Assembly: GCA_045594885.1 (NCBI GenBank)
Contig: JAZNZJ010000029.1
Coordinates: forward strand, 1 to 26,578
Reading direction: 5' to 3'
DNA: 26,578 nt
Source of the DNA: Fimenecus sp045594885
GTDB taxonomy: Bacteria > Bacillota > Clostridia > Oscillospirales > Acutalibacteraceae
The notes under the pieces are model-generated. The model did no database searches. It was not told the origin of the DNA and was given only the letters and a program-made list of their open reading frames with translations. Both the position numbers and the translations under genes were made by a program. Positions within the stretch are counted from its first letter, which is position 1. The number at the start of each line of letters is the position of its first letter. Of the stretch, positions 7,809-14,144 are shown piece by piece.

Positions 7809-8864
7809 TTAATTCAATCCTGCTTCTATAAATTCTTTAAGCTTTTCAATCCCGATTTTTTCTATTTTGCAAAGTCCATATTTTTCGGGAATGATTAACG
7901 AGATTGTGTCAAGACTTCTCTTTTTATCAGAGAGCGACACCTTATATAATTCTTCTGCCGTGAAATTACAAGTTATGGGCAATCTGTTTGCCTTGAGGAT
8001 TTTCACAAGCATTTCTGTAAAATCTTCATTTACAAGACTTGTTTTATATGCCCCACGAGTAGCGATAACCATTCCGATTGCCACCGCATTACCGTGAGAA
8101 ATTGTAAGATTACTGCATTTTTCAATTGCGTGACCGATTGTGTGACCAAAATTCAACAATTTTCTTTCGCCATTTTCAAATTCATCACGGTCAACAACAT
8201 CACGTTTGATTTCAACGCATCTCTTAATCACATATTCTATATTATCTTTTATGGAATTATTTTTAAGAAATGTGAGGAAATCCCCGTCTAAAATCATACC
8301 ATATTTAATGATTTCGGCACAACCCTCATTAAAAGTTTCTTCGGGGAGGGTGTTCAATGTTTCGCAATCGGCATAAACTGCGATTGGCTGATAAAATGCT
8401 CCGCAAAGATTCTTACCCGCTTTTAAGTTAACAGCAGTTTTTCCGCCAACGGAAGAATCCACCATTGAAAGCACTGTTGTGGGAATCTGCACAAAATCAA
8501 CACCACGTAAATATGATGCCGCAGCAAATCCTGTTAAATCCCCCGTAACACCACCGCCGAGTGCTATAAAAAGGTCGGTTCTTGTGATGCTTTTTTCGGC
8601 ACAGAATTCTTGAATTTTTCCAAAATTCTCAAGTGATTTTGAGTCTTCACCGTGTGGAAATACAAATTCGCACACTGAATAGCCGTTGCTTTCAAGACTT
8701 TTTTTCACTCTTTCACCATAAAGCGAGAAAACGGTGTCATCAGAAACCAACACAACCCTGCAAGGCTTTTTTATCTCTGCAATTCGCTCGCCAATTTTAT
8801 CTATAAATCCTGAACCGATATTTACATTGTATTCTTTTGAAGCGGTCACTTTAACGATTTCCAT
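7809..8864 (-). CDS. aroB: 3-dehydroquinate synthase
   Basis: Closes DAHP to 3-dehydroquinate, pathway step 2, using NAD and a divalent metal. At 351 residues it has family length. Visible motifs are GGGVTGD at 103-109 and the long PTTVLSMVDSSVGGKTAVN segment at 128-146, followed by KNLCGAFYQP. Metal ligands appear in ECGxAE (Glu184), the HTIGH motif at 241-245 and SHG (His257). Two starts are possible: a GTG at 8873 that overlaps the tyrA stop as GTGA, and the ATG at 8864, which has GGGTGA 6 bases upstream. I prefer the ATG because no SD precedes the GTG. Confidence 0.96.
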   Translation of the reverse strand: MEIVKVTASKEYNVNIGSGFIDKIGERIAEIKKPCRVVLVSDDTVFSLYGERVKKSLESNGYSVCEFVFPHGEDSKSLENFGKIQEFCAEKSITRTDLFIALGGGVTGDLTGFAAASYLRGVDFVQIPTTVLSMVDSSVGGKTAVNLKAGKNLCGAFYQPIAVYADCETLNTLPEETFNEGCAEIIKYGMILDGDFLTFLKNNSIKDNIEYVIKRCVEIKRDVVDRDEFENGERKLLNFGHTIGHAIEKCSNLTISHGNAVAIGMVIATRGAYKTSLVNEDFTEMLVKILKANRLPITCNFTAEELYKVSLSDKKRSLDTISLIIPEKYGLCKIEKIGIEKLKEFIEAGLN

Positions 8865-8869
8865 TTTTG

Positions 8870-9703
8870 TCACCCGTCAATCTGTTCTTTTAAAATTCTA
8901 CCCTCACGCAAAAGCTCTGTCAATCTTTCACGGTCATTTTCTGCCATCGCATCTCTGTACTGTACAAGATTGTTCACTATTGAATCAATTTCGTTTATAA
9001 GATTGTCACGATTTTCAAGGAATAATTCGGACCACATATTCTCATTAAGATATGCAACTCTTGTCAAATCCTTGTAACTGCCCGCTGAAAATCCCCTATG
9101 AATCATAGCATTAGGGCTCTTAACATAGGCATTTGAAACCACGTGGGCAAGTTGTGAGGTAAATGCAATAATTTTGTCGTGCTCGTCGGGTGTGGACATT
9201 TGAATATTTGTAAACCCGATTTTCAAGAATAATTCTTTAATTATGTCAACACATTCAGCCGGTGTATCCTCATAAGGAGTAAGAATCATTGAAGAATTAT
9301 TGAAAATTTTAGCGGTTGAATGCTCAAAACCCGAAAGGTGTAAACCTGCCATTGGATGTGCACCAACAAAAATAAAACCATTCTCTTTTGCGGTTTCGTA
9401 AAGGGCATCACAGACATAACGCTTAACACCGCTTATATCCATTACAATTGCACCTTTTTTGAAAAGCTTTGCATTCTCTTTTATATAATCAATTGACTGT
9501 TGCGGATAAAGTGAAATTATCACTAAATCACAGAGCGACAAATCTTCTTTTGTCAATTCTTTTTCTATTGCACCTACAAAAAGTGCTTTATTCACTGCTT
9601 CGGGGCTTCTGTTTGTGCCCCATACAGTATGCTCAGTACCAAAGCTGATTGCTTTAGCGAGTGAACCACCCATAAGGCCAAGTCCGATTATTCCGACCTT
9701 CAT
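8870..9703 (-). CDS. tyrA: Prephenate dehydrogenase
   Basis: Oxidatively decarboxylates prephenate to 4-hydroxyphenylpyruvate, committing to tyrosine. The 277 residues comprise an N-terminal Rossmann domain with GLGLMGG at 7-13, a DISGVK strand, GAHPMAG with a substrate-site His, and a C-terminal helical dimerisation domain with SQLAHVVSNA carrying the family His. No ACT domain or fused chorismate mutase is present, so it must use prephenate from the mutase domain of PheA in the same operon. A tyrosine-sensing regulatory domain is absent, which leaves control to the attenuator and the DAHP synthase. It starts 19 bases after aroF. Confidence 0.94.
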   Translation of the reverse strand: MKVGIIGLGLMGGSLAKAISFGTEHTVWGTNRSPEAVNKALFVGAIEKELTKEDLSLCDLVIISLYPQQSIDYIKENAKLFKKGAIVMDISGVKRYVCDALYETAKENGFIFVGAHPMAGLHLSGFEHSTAKIFNNSSMILTPYEDTPAECVDIIKELFLKIGFTNIQMSTPDEHDKIIAFTSQLAHVVSNAYVKSPNAMIHRGFSAGSYKDLTRVAYLNENMWSELFLENRDNLINEIDSIVNNLVQYRDAMAENDRERLTELLREGRILKEQIDG

Positions 9704-9722
9704 TTATATCACCAAATTGTAT

Positions 9723-10724
9723 TTATTTTACTGCTTCAAGAACTTTATTTACTGAACTAACCACATCTGCAAACTGTGGAGGTGTAAGTGCCTGAGGACC
9801 GTCGCAAAGTGCTTTTGACGGGTCATTGTGAACTTCAATCATAAGTCCGTCAGCACCACATGCTGCAGCTGCCAAAGACATTGGTTTTACAAAACGTGCA
9901 ATGCCCGATGCGTGTGATGGGTCAATAACAACGGGAAGATGTGATTTTTCTTTAAGCATTGGAACTGCTGAAAGGTCAAGTGTATTTCTTGTTGCAGTTT
10001 CAAATGTGCGAATACCACGTTCGCAGAGAATAACATTCTCATTACCGCCCGCCATAATGTATTCTGCACTCATAAGCAATTCTTGGAATGTGCTTGAAAG
10101 TCCACGTTTTAAGAAAACAGGTTTTTTGAGATGTCCCAATTCCTTTAAGAGCTCAAAGTTCTGCATATTACGAGCACCAACCTGAATAATATCAACATTC
10201 TCAAAAAGCGGAATATGTGAAGCATCCATAATTTCAGTTACGATTGGCATTCCTGTTTCTTTCTTTGCTTCAAGCATAAGCTCAAGACCCTCACCACGCA
10301 TACCTTGGAATGCATAAGGTGATGTTCTGGGTTTGAATGCACCACCACGAAGGAAATTTGCACCTGCCGCTTTAACGTCTTTTGCAATGCTTAAAATTTG
10401 TTCTCTTGACTCAATTGAGCAAGGGCCTGCAAAGAATTGGAAATTGCCCCCACCTATTTTATAGCCCTCAACGTCAATTACTGTATCGTCGGGATGGAAT
10501 TTTCTGTTTGCACATTTATAAGGCTCTGAAATTCGTCTTACGTCTTCAACAATGTCAAGGCTCTGAATCAAATCAATATCAACTCGGCTTGTATCACCAA
10601 TAAGACCTAAAATTGTCTGATAATGACCTACAACCTCATTGATTACAAGATTTTGCTCGTGCAACCATTTTGTTAAATTTTCGACTTTTGCGGGGTCAAC
10701 CTCGTTTTTAAGAATTACTACCAT
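9723..10724 (-). CDS. aroF: DAHP synthase, type I-beta with N-terminal regulatory domain
   Basis: First enzyme of the pathway: PEP plus erythrose-4-phosphate gives DAHP. The 333 residues divide into a ferredoxin-like N-terminal domain (1-70, VVILKNEVDPAKVENLTKWL) and a TIM barrel (about 90-333). This is the Thermotoga-type architecture, in which the N-terminal domain mediates feedback inhibition by Tyr or Phe. Metal ligands are visible: Cys102 in FAGPCSIES, His271 in IDPSHASG, and Glu297 in MIEVHND. LRGGAFKPRTSPYAFQG at 125-141 binds PEP and E4P. The ATG follows AAGGAG. This is the first structural gene of the operon, lying directly downstream of the leader peptide and terminator. The E. coli-type AroG fold without the N-terminal domain is excluded. 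Confidence 0.95.
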   Translation of the reverse strand: MVVILKNEVDPAKVENLTKWLHEQNLVINEVVGHYQTILGLIGDTSRVDIDLIQSLDIVEDVRRISEPYKCANRKFHPDDTVIDVEGYKIGGGNFQFFAGPCSIESREQILSIAKDVKAAGANFLRGGAFKPRTSPYAFQGMRGEGLELMLEAKKETGMPIVTEIMDASHIPLFENVDIIQVGARNMQNFELLKELGHLKKPVFLKRGLSSTFQELLMSAEYIMAGGNENVILCERGIRTFETATRNTLDLSAVPMLKEKSHLPVVIDPSHASGIARFVKPMSLAAAACGADGLMIEVHNDPSKALCDGPQALTPPQFADVVSSVNKVLEAVK

Positions 10725-10741
10725 TGTTCTTACTCCTTCTC

Positions 10742-10774
10742 AAAAAAAATCCCCACAGTTTTCACTGTGGGAAA
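10742..10774 (-). terminator. Attenuator terminator in front of aroF
   Basis: On the - strand, CCCACAGT (10771-10764) pairs with ACTGTGGG (10759-10752) around a GAAA tetraloop. One further G-U and one A-U pair extend the stem to 10 bp. A run of eight T follows (10749-10742). It lies between the leader peptide stop and the aroF SD, so it ends transcription before the operon unless prevented. Confidence 0.92.
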
Positions 10775-10819
10775 TAAAATTACAGATTTTTCAGCAATCT
10801 TTATTTTTCCGCAGTGAAA
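10760..10819 (-). promoter_or_regulatory. Candidate antiterminator pairing of the aro leader
   Basis: The RNA segment TTTCACTGCGG (10819-10809), at the end of the leader-peptide frame, can pair with CCACAGTGAAA (10770-10760), the 5' arm plus loop of the terminator. Ten of eleven positions pair, with one C-A mismatch. The two structures are mutually exclusive. The segment lies 6-16 bases before the leader stop codon, so a ribosome at the stop would cover it. A further weak hairpin, CTTTTACTT (10846-10838) with AAGTCAAAG (10833-10825) and one mismatch, overlaps the Phe/Tyr codons and could act as a pause site. Confidence 0.8.
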
Positions 10820-10887
10820 CAAGCCTTTGACTTTGTAAAGTAAAAGCTAAAGTAAAAGTATTCAGCTGCGAAATTAAGAGTTTTCAT
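10801..10887 (-). CDS. Phe/Tyr-rich leader peptide of the aro operon
   Basis: A 28-codon frame from ATG 10887 to TAA 10801, with AGAGGT (10900-10895) 7 bases upstream. Codons 10-17 read YFYFSFYF. In total 6 Phe and 3 Tyr occur among 28 residues, with no Trp. The frame starts about 32 bases after the -10 box and ends 27 bases before the terminator stem. Position, length, codon content and downstream hairpins match ribosome-mediated attenuation leaders such as pheL. The amino acids sensed are exactly the two made by the operon. With charged tRNA-Phe and tRNA-Tyr the ribosome would reach the stop and permit termination; if either is scarce it would stall around codons 10-17 and allow antitermination. 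The sequence is direct evidence; the mechanism is inference from known leaders. Confidence 0.9.
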   Translation of the reverse strand: MKTLNFAAEYFYFSFYFTKSKACFTAEK

Positions 10888-10918
10888 AAATATTACCTCT
10901 GTTTGCTGATTGTTAAAC

Positions 10919-10947
10919 ATTTTAGCACTATAAAAAAAACTTGTCAA
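10919..10947 (-). promoter_or_regulatory. Promoter of the aro operon
   Basis: On the - strand, TTGACA (10947-10942) and TAAAAT (10924-10919) are 17 bases apart. It is the only good promoter match between the gap terminator and the leader peptide, and it places the leader near the 5' end of the transcript. Confidence 0.88.
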
Positions 10948-10997
10948 TGCTTTTTTTAAAATAATCAATAATCTTCAACTAATAATGTAATGTCGCC

Positions 10998-11022
10998 TTA
11001 TCTTGCCCAATCGACAAGATAA
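10998..11022. repeat. 8-bp inverted repeat between gap and the aro promoter
   Basis: TTATCTTG (10998-11005) and CAAGATAA (11015-11022) are separated by 9 bases. It lies about 50 bp upstream of the aro -35 box and has no long T-run. It could be an operator or a leftover of a terminator; no regulator can be named. The remaining bases 10948-11057 show nothing else I recognise. Confidence 0.4.
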
Positions 11023-11057
11023 AAATATACATATTCTTCATATGTTTTCTCGCCGAC

Positions 11058-11085
11058 AAAAAAGGCAGATGCCGAAGCATCTGCC
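11058..11085 (-). terminator. Terminator of gap
   Basis: On the - strand, GGCAGATGC (11085-11077), loop TTCG, GCATCTGCC (11072-11064), then six T (11063-11058). It is a perfect 9-bp stem with a UUCG tetraloop, 26 bases after the gap stop. Confidence 0.95.
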
Positions 11086-11111
11086 CTAAAATGCATATTT
11101 TAATTTAAGAA

Positions 11112-12146
11112 TTAAAGTTCTGCGAAGTATTTGATTGTTCTAACCATCTGTGATGTGTAGCTGTTTTCGTTGTCATACCAAGAAACAACCTGAACTTCAT
11201 AGAGGCCATCAGCAATCTTAGCAACCATTGTCTGAGTTGCATCGAAGAGTGAACCGTATCTCATACCGATAACGTCTGAAGAAACGATTGGGTCTTCATT
11301 GTAGCCGAAGCTTTCTGATGCAGCAGCCTTCATAGCAGCATTGATGCCGTCAACTGTAACGTCATCGCCCTTAACAACTGCTGTAAGGATTGTTGTTGAA
11401 CCTGTTGGAACAGGAACTCTCTGTGCAGCACCGATGAGTTTGCCGTTGAGTTCAGGAATAACAAGACCGATAGCCTTTGCAGCACCTGTTGAGTTAGGAA
11501 CAATGTTAGCAGCACCAGCACGTGCTCTTCTCATATCGCCCTTTCTGTGAGGACCGTCGAGAATCATCTGGTCGCCTGTGTAAGCGTGGATTGTAGCCAT
11601 GATACCGCTCTGGATAGGAGCAAAATCATTGAGAGCCTTTGCCATAGGAGCAAGGCAGTTTGTTGTGCAAGATGCAGCTGAAATGATTGTGTCGTCAGCT
11701 GTAAGAGTGTTTTCATTTACTGAGTAAACGATTGTCTTAAGGTCGTTACCTGCAGGAGCAGAAATAACAACTTTCTTAGCACCAGCATCGATATGAGCCT
11801 GGCTCTTTGCCTTTGAGCAATAGAAACCTGTGCACTCAAGAACTACGTCAACACCGATTTCGCCCCAAGGAAGCTCTGCAGCGTTAGCCATAGCATAGAT
11901 TTTAAGAGTTTTACCGTCAACTGTGATTGTACCTGCTTCGTCGTCAGCTTCAACTGTGTGAAGACCTTCGCCGATTCTTCCGCAGTAACCGCCCTGAGCT
12001 GTGTCGTACTTAAGAAGATTAGCAAGCATTGATGGCTTTGTGAGGTCGTTGATAGCAACAACATCATAGCCTTCTGCACCGAACATCTGTCTGAATGCAA
12101 GGCGTCCGATACGGCCGAAACCGTTAATAGCAACTTTAACTGACAT
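11112..12146 (-). CDS. gap: Glyceraldehyde-3-phosphate dehydrogenase, NAD-dependent
   Basis: Glycolytic enzyme of the cytoplasm. The 344 residues begin MSVKVAINGFGRIGR, the Rossmann GxGxxG. Asp34 in AINDLT indicates NAD preference. Catalytic Cys160 lies in SAASCTTNCLAP and His187 in IHAYTGDQ. RRARAGAANIVPNSTGAAKA and the C-terminal SWYDNENSY are present. The frame could be extended upstream by five codons to a TTG, but that would place the SD (GGAGGA) inside the gene; the ATG at 12146 is 7 bases after it. The gene is flanked by its own promoter and terminator and is monocistronic. The third base of codons is less AT-biased than in neighbours, as expected for a highly expressed gene. Confidence 0.98.
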   Translation of the reverse strand: MSVKVAINGFGRIGRLAFRQMFGAEGYDVVAINDLTKPSMLANLLKYDTAQGGYCGRIGEGLHTVEADDEAGTITVDGKTLKIYAMANAAELPWGEIGVDVVLECTGFYCSKAKSQAHIDAGAKKVVISAPAGNDLKTIVYSVNENTLTADDTIISAASCTTNCLAPMAKALNDFAPIQSGIMATIHAYTGDQMILDGPHRKGDMRRARAGAANIVPNSTGAAKAIGLVIPELNGKLIGAAQRVPVPTGSTTILTAVVKGDDVTVDGINAAMKAAASESFGYNEDPIVSSDVIGMRYGSLFDATQTMVAKIADGLYEVQVVSWYDNENSYTSQMVRTIKYFAEL

Positions 12147-12203
12147 TTTGAATTCCTCCAAATTAAATAATTTACAATTATTATACGCATTATTGCGTTT
12201 ACT

Positions 12204-12232
12204 ATTTTATATCTTTTTAAAGAAATATGCAA
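12204..12232 (-). promoter_or_regulatory. Promoter of gap
   Basis: On the - strand, TTGCAT (12232-12227) and TAAAAT (12209-12204) have 17-base spacing. A second weaker candidate further upstream has TTGACA (12275-12270) with TAAAAA (12252-12247). A small inverted repeat, ACGCA/TGCGT at about 12185-12198, lies at the likely transcription start and might be an operator. On the + strand I see no convincing promoter for the divergent gene. Confidence 0.7.
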
Positions 12233-12343
12233 GAGTATTTTTCAATTTTTTATTATTTTGTGAATAATTTGTCAATCGGTACAAAAATGTACGAATAAAT
12301 ATGGATTTTGGGTGTAATATTTATATATGAGAGGGTGTGTTTT

Positions 12344-12988
12344 ATGAAAAGCAATGCAAATGGACTGAATACCACAGAGCATTTTCGTGAAAACCTGCAA
12401 AATATGTTTGACCTGGCTTTTTCTTCAGGTGATTTTAACAGTCTGCGTGAACAATATAAAAAACTGCGTAAAATCGAATTCGACCTTCATTTCGACTCCG
12501 CAAAAGAACTCATAAATATATCTGCATTAATTGAAAATTTGACTATCGCCTGTGATATTATTGTTGCAGATATGGGAATTAACTTTATTTTCTGTGGAAA
12601 TGAAACCTCTTGCATTTATGGTAACAGCAAGGCGATTACGAAAGCTTTTTTAAATATGTTGTCCAACGCATATCTTCACGGAAAAGGCAATCTTATCACT
12701 GTAAAAGCAATTGAGAATAATGAATTCATAAAAATTGAAGTCAAAAATGAAGGCTTGTTTTCTGCAGTGAAATTTGGTAATGGTCTTTCTTTTGTTCACA
12801 AAGTCTGTCGCAATTCAAATGGTATGTTTTTTCTTGAAACTGACGGCTATTCAACCAATTCTATTATGTGCATTAAAAAATCAATTGCCGTCAGACACCG
12901 AGATTTTTCTGTCCCATATTTTTATGAATATCTCAATGACAAATTATCACCGGTTTATGTTGAAATGTTTGGAATGGTAAAAAAATAA
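12344..12988 (+). CDS. Histidine-kinase-like ATPase-domain (HATPase_c) protein, no kinase core
   Basis: A 214-residue soluble protein, started at ATG 12344 after AGAGGGTG; an upstream in-frame GTG has no SD. A GHKL ATPase domain occupies about residues 55-182: the N-box AFLNMLSNAYLHG (101-113, Asn104 and Asn108), then VKNEG (133-137) where kinases have DxGxG, then FGNGLSFVHKV (144-154) as the G2 box. No H-box histidine, membrane segment or sensor domain is visible. The C-terminal 35 residues (from RHRDFS) lie outside the domain. It could be an anti-sigma-like or partner kinase, or a degenerate sensor output domain; the lost Asp in the G1 box makes normal ATP binding uncertain. No response regulator is adjacent. 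Confidence 0.7.
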   Translation: MKSNANGLNTTEHFRENLQNMFDLAFSSGDFNSLREQYKKLRKIEFDLHFDSAKELINISALIENLTIACDIIVADMGINFIFCGNETSCIYGNSKAITKAFLNMLSNAYLHGKGNLITVKAIENNEFIKIEVKNEGLFSAVKFGNGLSFVHKVCRNSNGMFFLETDGYSTNSIMCIKKSIAVRHRDFSVPYFYEYLNDKLSPVYVEMFGMVKK

Positions 12989-12989
12989 T

Positions 12990-13012
12990 GCGGGAGTGTT
13001 AAAAGCTCCCGC
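12990..13012. terminator. Bidirectional terminator between convergent genes
   Basis: GCGGGAG (12990-12996) and CTCCCGC (13006-13012) form a 7-bp stem, followed by AATTTTTA on the + strand and ATTATTTTTTT on the - strand. It serves both the ATPase-domain gene and ilvE. Confidence 0.88.
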
Positions 13013-13035
13013 AATTTTTATGAATTCATACTCTA

Positions 13036-14100
13036 TTAGTCAACTTTTACTGTCCAACCGAATGTATCTTCGATTTTACCATATTGAATACCGGTAAGAG
13101 TATCATAAAGTTTCTGTGTAAGTTCACCGATTTCAAAATTGTTGATTTCAACAACTTCTTCTTTATATCTTAATGAGCCTACAGGTGAAATAACGGCTGC
13201 CGTACCTGTACCGAAAACTTCTTCAAGAGTTCCGTCTTTACCTGATGACATAACTGTGTCAATTGCAAGTTTGCCTTCATTCACCTTGTAACCCCAGTTC
13301 TTAAGAACTTCAATACAACTCATTCTTGTAATACCGGGAAGAACTGTACCCGATGTTGCCGCTGTATAAATCTCACCGTCAAGCTTGAACATAATGTTCA
13401 TTGCGCCGACTTCTTCAACATACTTTCTCTCAACACCATCAAGCCAAAGAACCTGTGAATAACCAAGCTTGTGTGCCTTTTCACCTGCTGCCATTGATGC
13501 CGCATAGTTACCACCGCACTTAATAGCACCCGTACCACCCGGTGCTGCACGTACATATTCTTCTTCAACATAAATCTTAACCGGATTAAGACCTTCTGCA
13601 TAATATGCACCTGAGGGTGAACAGATAATAATGAACTGATAACTTGCTGATGCTTTAACACCAAGAATGGGCTCAGTAGCAATTGTGAATGGTCGAATAT
13701 AAAGGCTTGTGTCGGGCTCTGACGGAACCCAATCTTTATCAACTGAAACAAGAGCTTTTACCGCATCAACAAAATCTGCAACAGGAATCTGTGGGATACA
13801 GAGTCTGTCGTGAGTTGACTGCATTCTTTCAGCATTCTTGTCAGGACGGAAAAGTTGAACACTTCCGTCAGCACAGCGATATGCCTTAAGCCCCTCGAAG
13901 CATTCCTGAGCATAGTGGAAAACAAGAGCGGATGGGTCAAGAACTACGGGCTGATATGGTACGACTCTCGCATCGTGCCAACCCTGACCTTCGTCATAAT
14001 CCATAATAAACATATGGTCTGTGAAAATATGACCAAAGCCTAAGTTTTTCCAGTCGGGTTTTGCCTTTGGGGCAGTTGTTTTTTCAATTTTGATTTGCAT
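13036..14100 (-). CDS. ilvE: Branched-chain amino acid aminotransferase
   Basis: A PLP-dependent fold-type IV aminotransferase exchanging amino groups between Leu/Ile/Val and their 2-oxoacids with glutamate. The 354 residues resemble the longer BCAT form (eukaryotic/Firmicutes type). Visible motifs are FEGLKAYR at 68-75, YIRPF at 134-138, the PLP lysine Lys194 in AIKCGGNY, then QVLWLDG and KYVEEVGAMN, TSGTVLPGITR, and GTGTAAVISPVG. An SD-like GGAG lies 10 bases before the ATG. It lies 44 bases downstream of the dehydratase gene with no visible terminator or good promoter between, so read-through is likely. It could help transaminate aromatic oxoacids, but the sequence says branched-chain. Confidence 0.95.
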   Translation of the reverse strand: MQIKIEKTTAPKAKPDWKNLGFGHIFTDHMFIMDYDEGQGWHDARVVPYQPVVLDPSALVFHYAQECFEGLKAYRCADGSVQLFRPDKNAERMQSTHDRLCIPQIPVADFVDAVKALVSVDKDWVPSEPDTSLYIRPFTIATEPILGVKASASYQFIIICSPSGAYYAEGLNPVKIYVEEEYVRAAPGGTGAIKCGGNYAASMAAGEKAHKLGYSQVLWLDGVERKYVEEVGAMNIMFKLDGEIYTAATSGTVLPGITRMSCIEVLKNWGYKVNEGKLAIDTVMSSGKDGTLEEVFGTGTAAVISPVGSLRYKEEVVEINNFEIGELTQKLYDTLTGIQYGKIEDTFGWTVKVD

Positions 14101-14144
14101 TTGCCAACATCTCCAATATGTGTTTATATAAAATAATTAAAAAA

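Noticed and set aside
10720..10950. T-box riboswitch for Phe or Tyr upstream of aroF
   Set aside because: No AGGGTGGNACCGCG-type T-box sequence and the leader is too short; the Phe/Tyr-rich frame and alternative hairpin explain the region better.
11341..11550. + strand frame inside gap
   Set aside because: Typical antisense artefact of a highly codon-biased gene.
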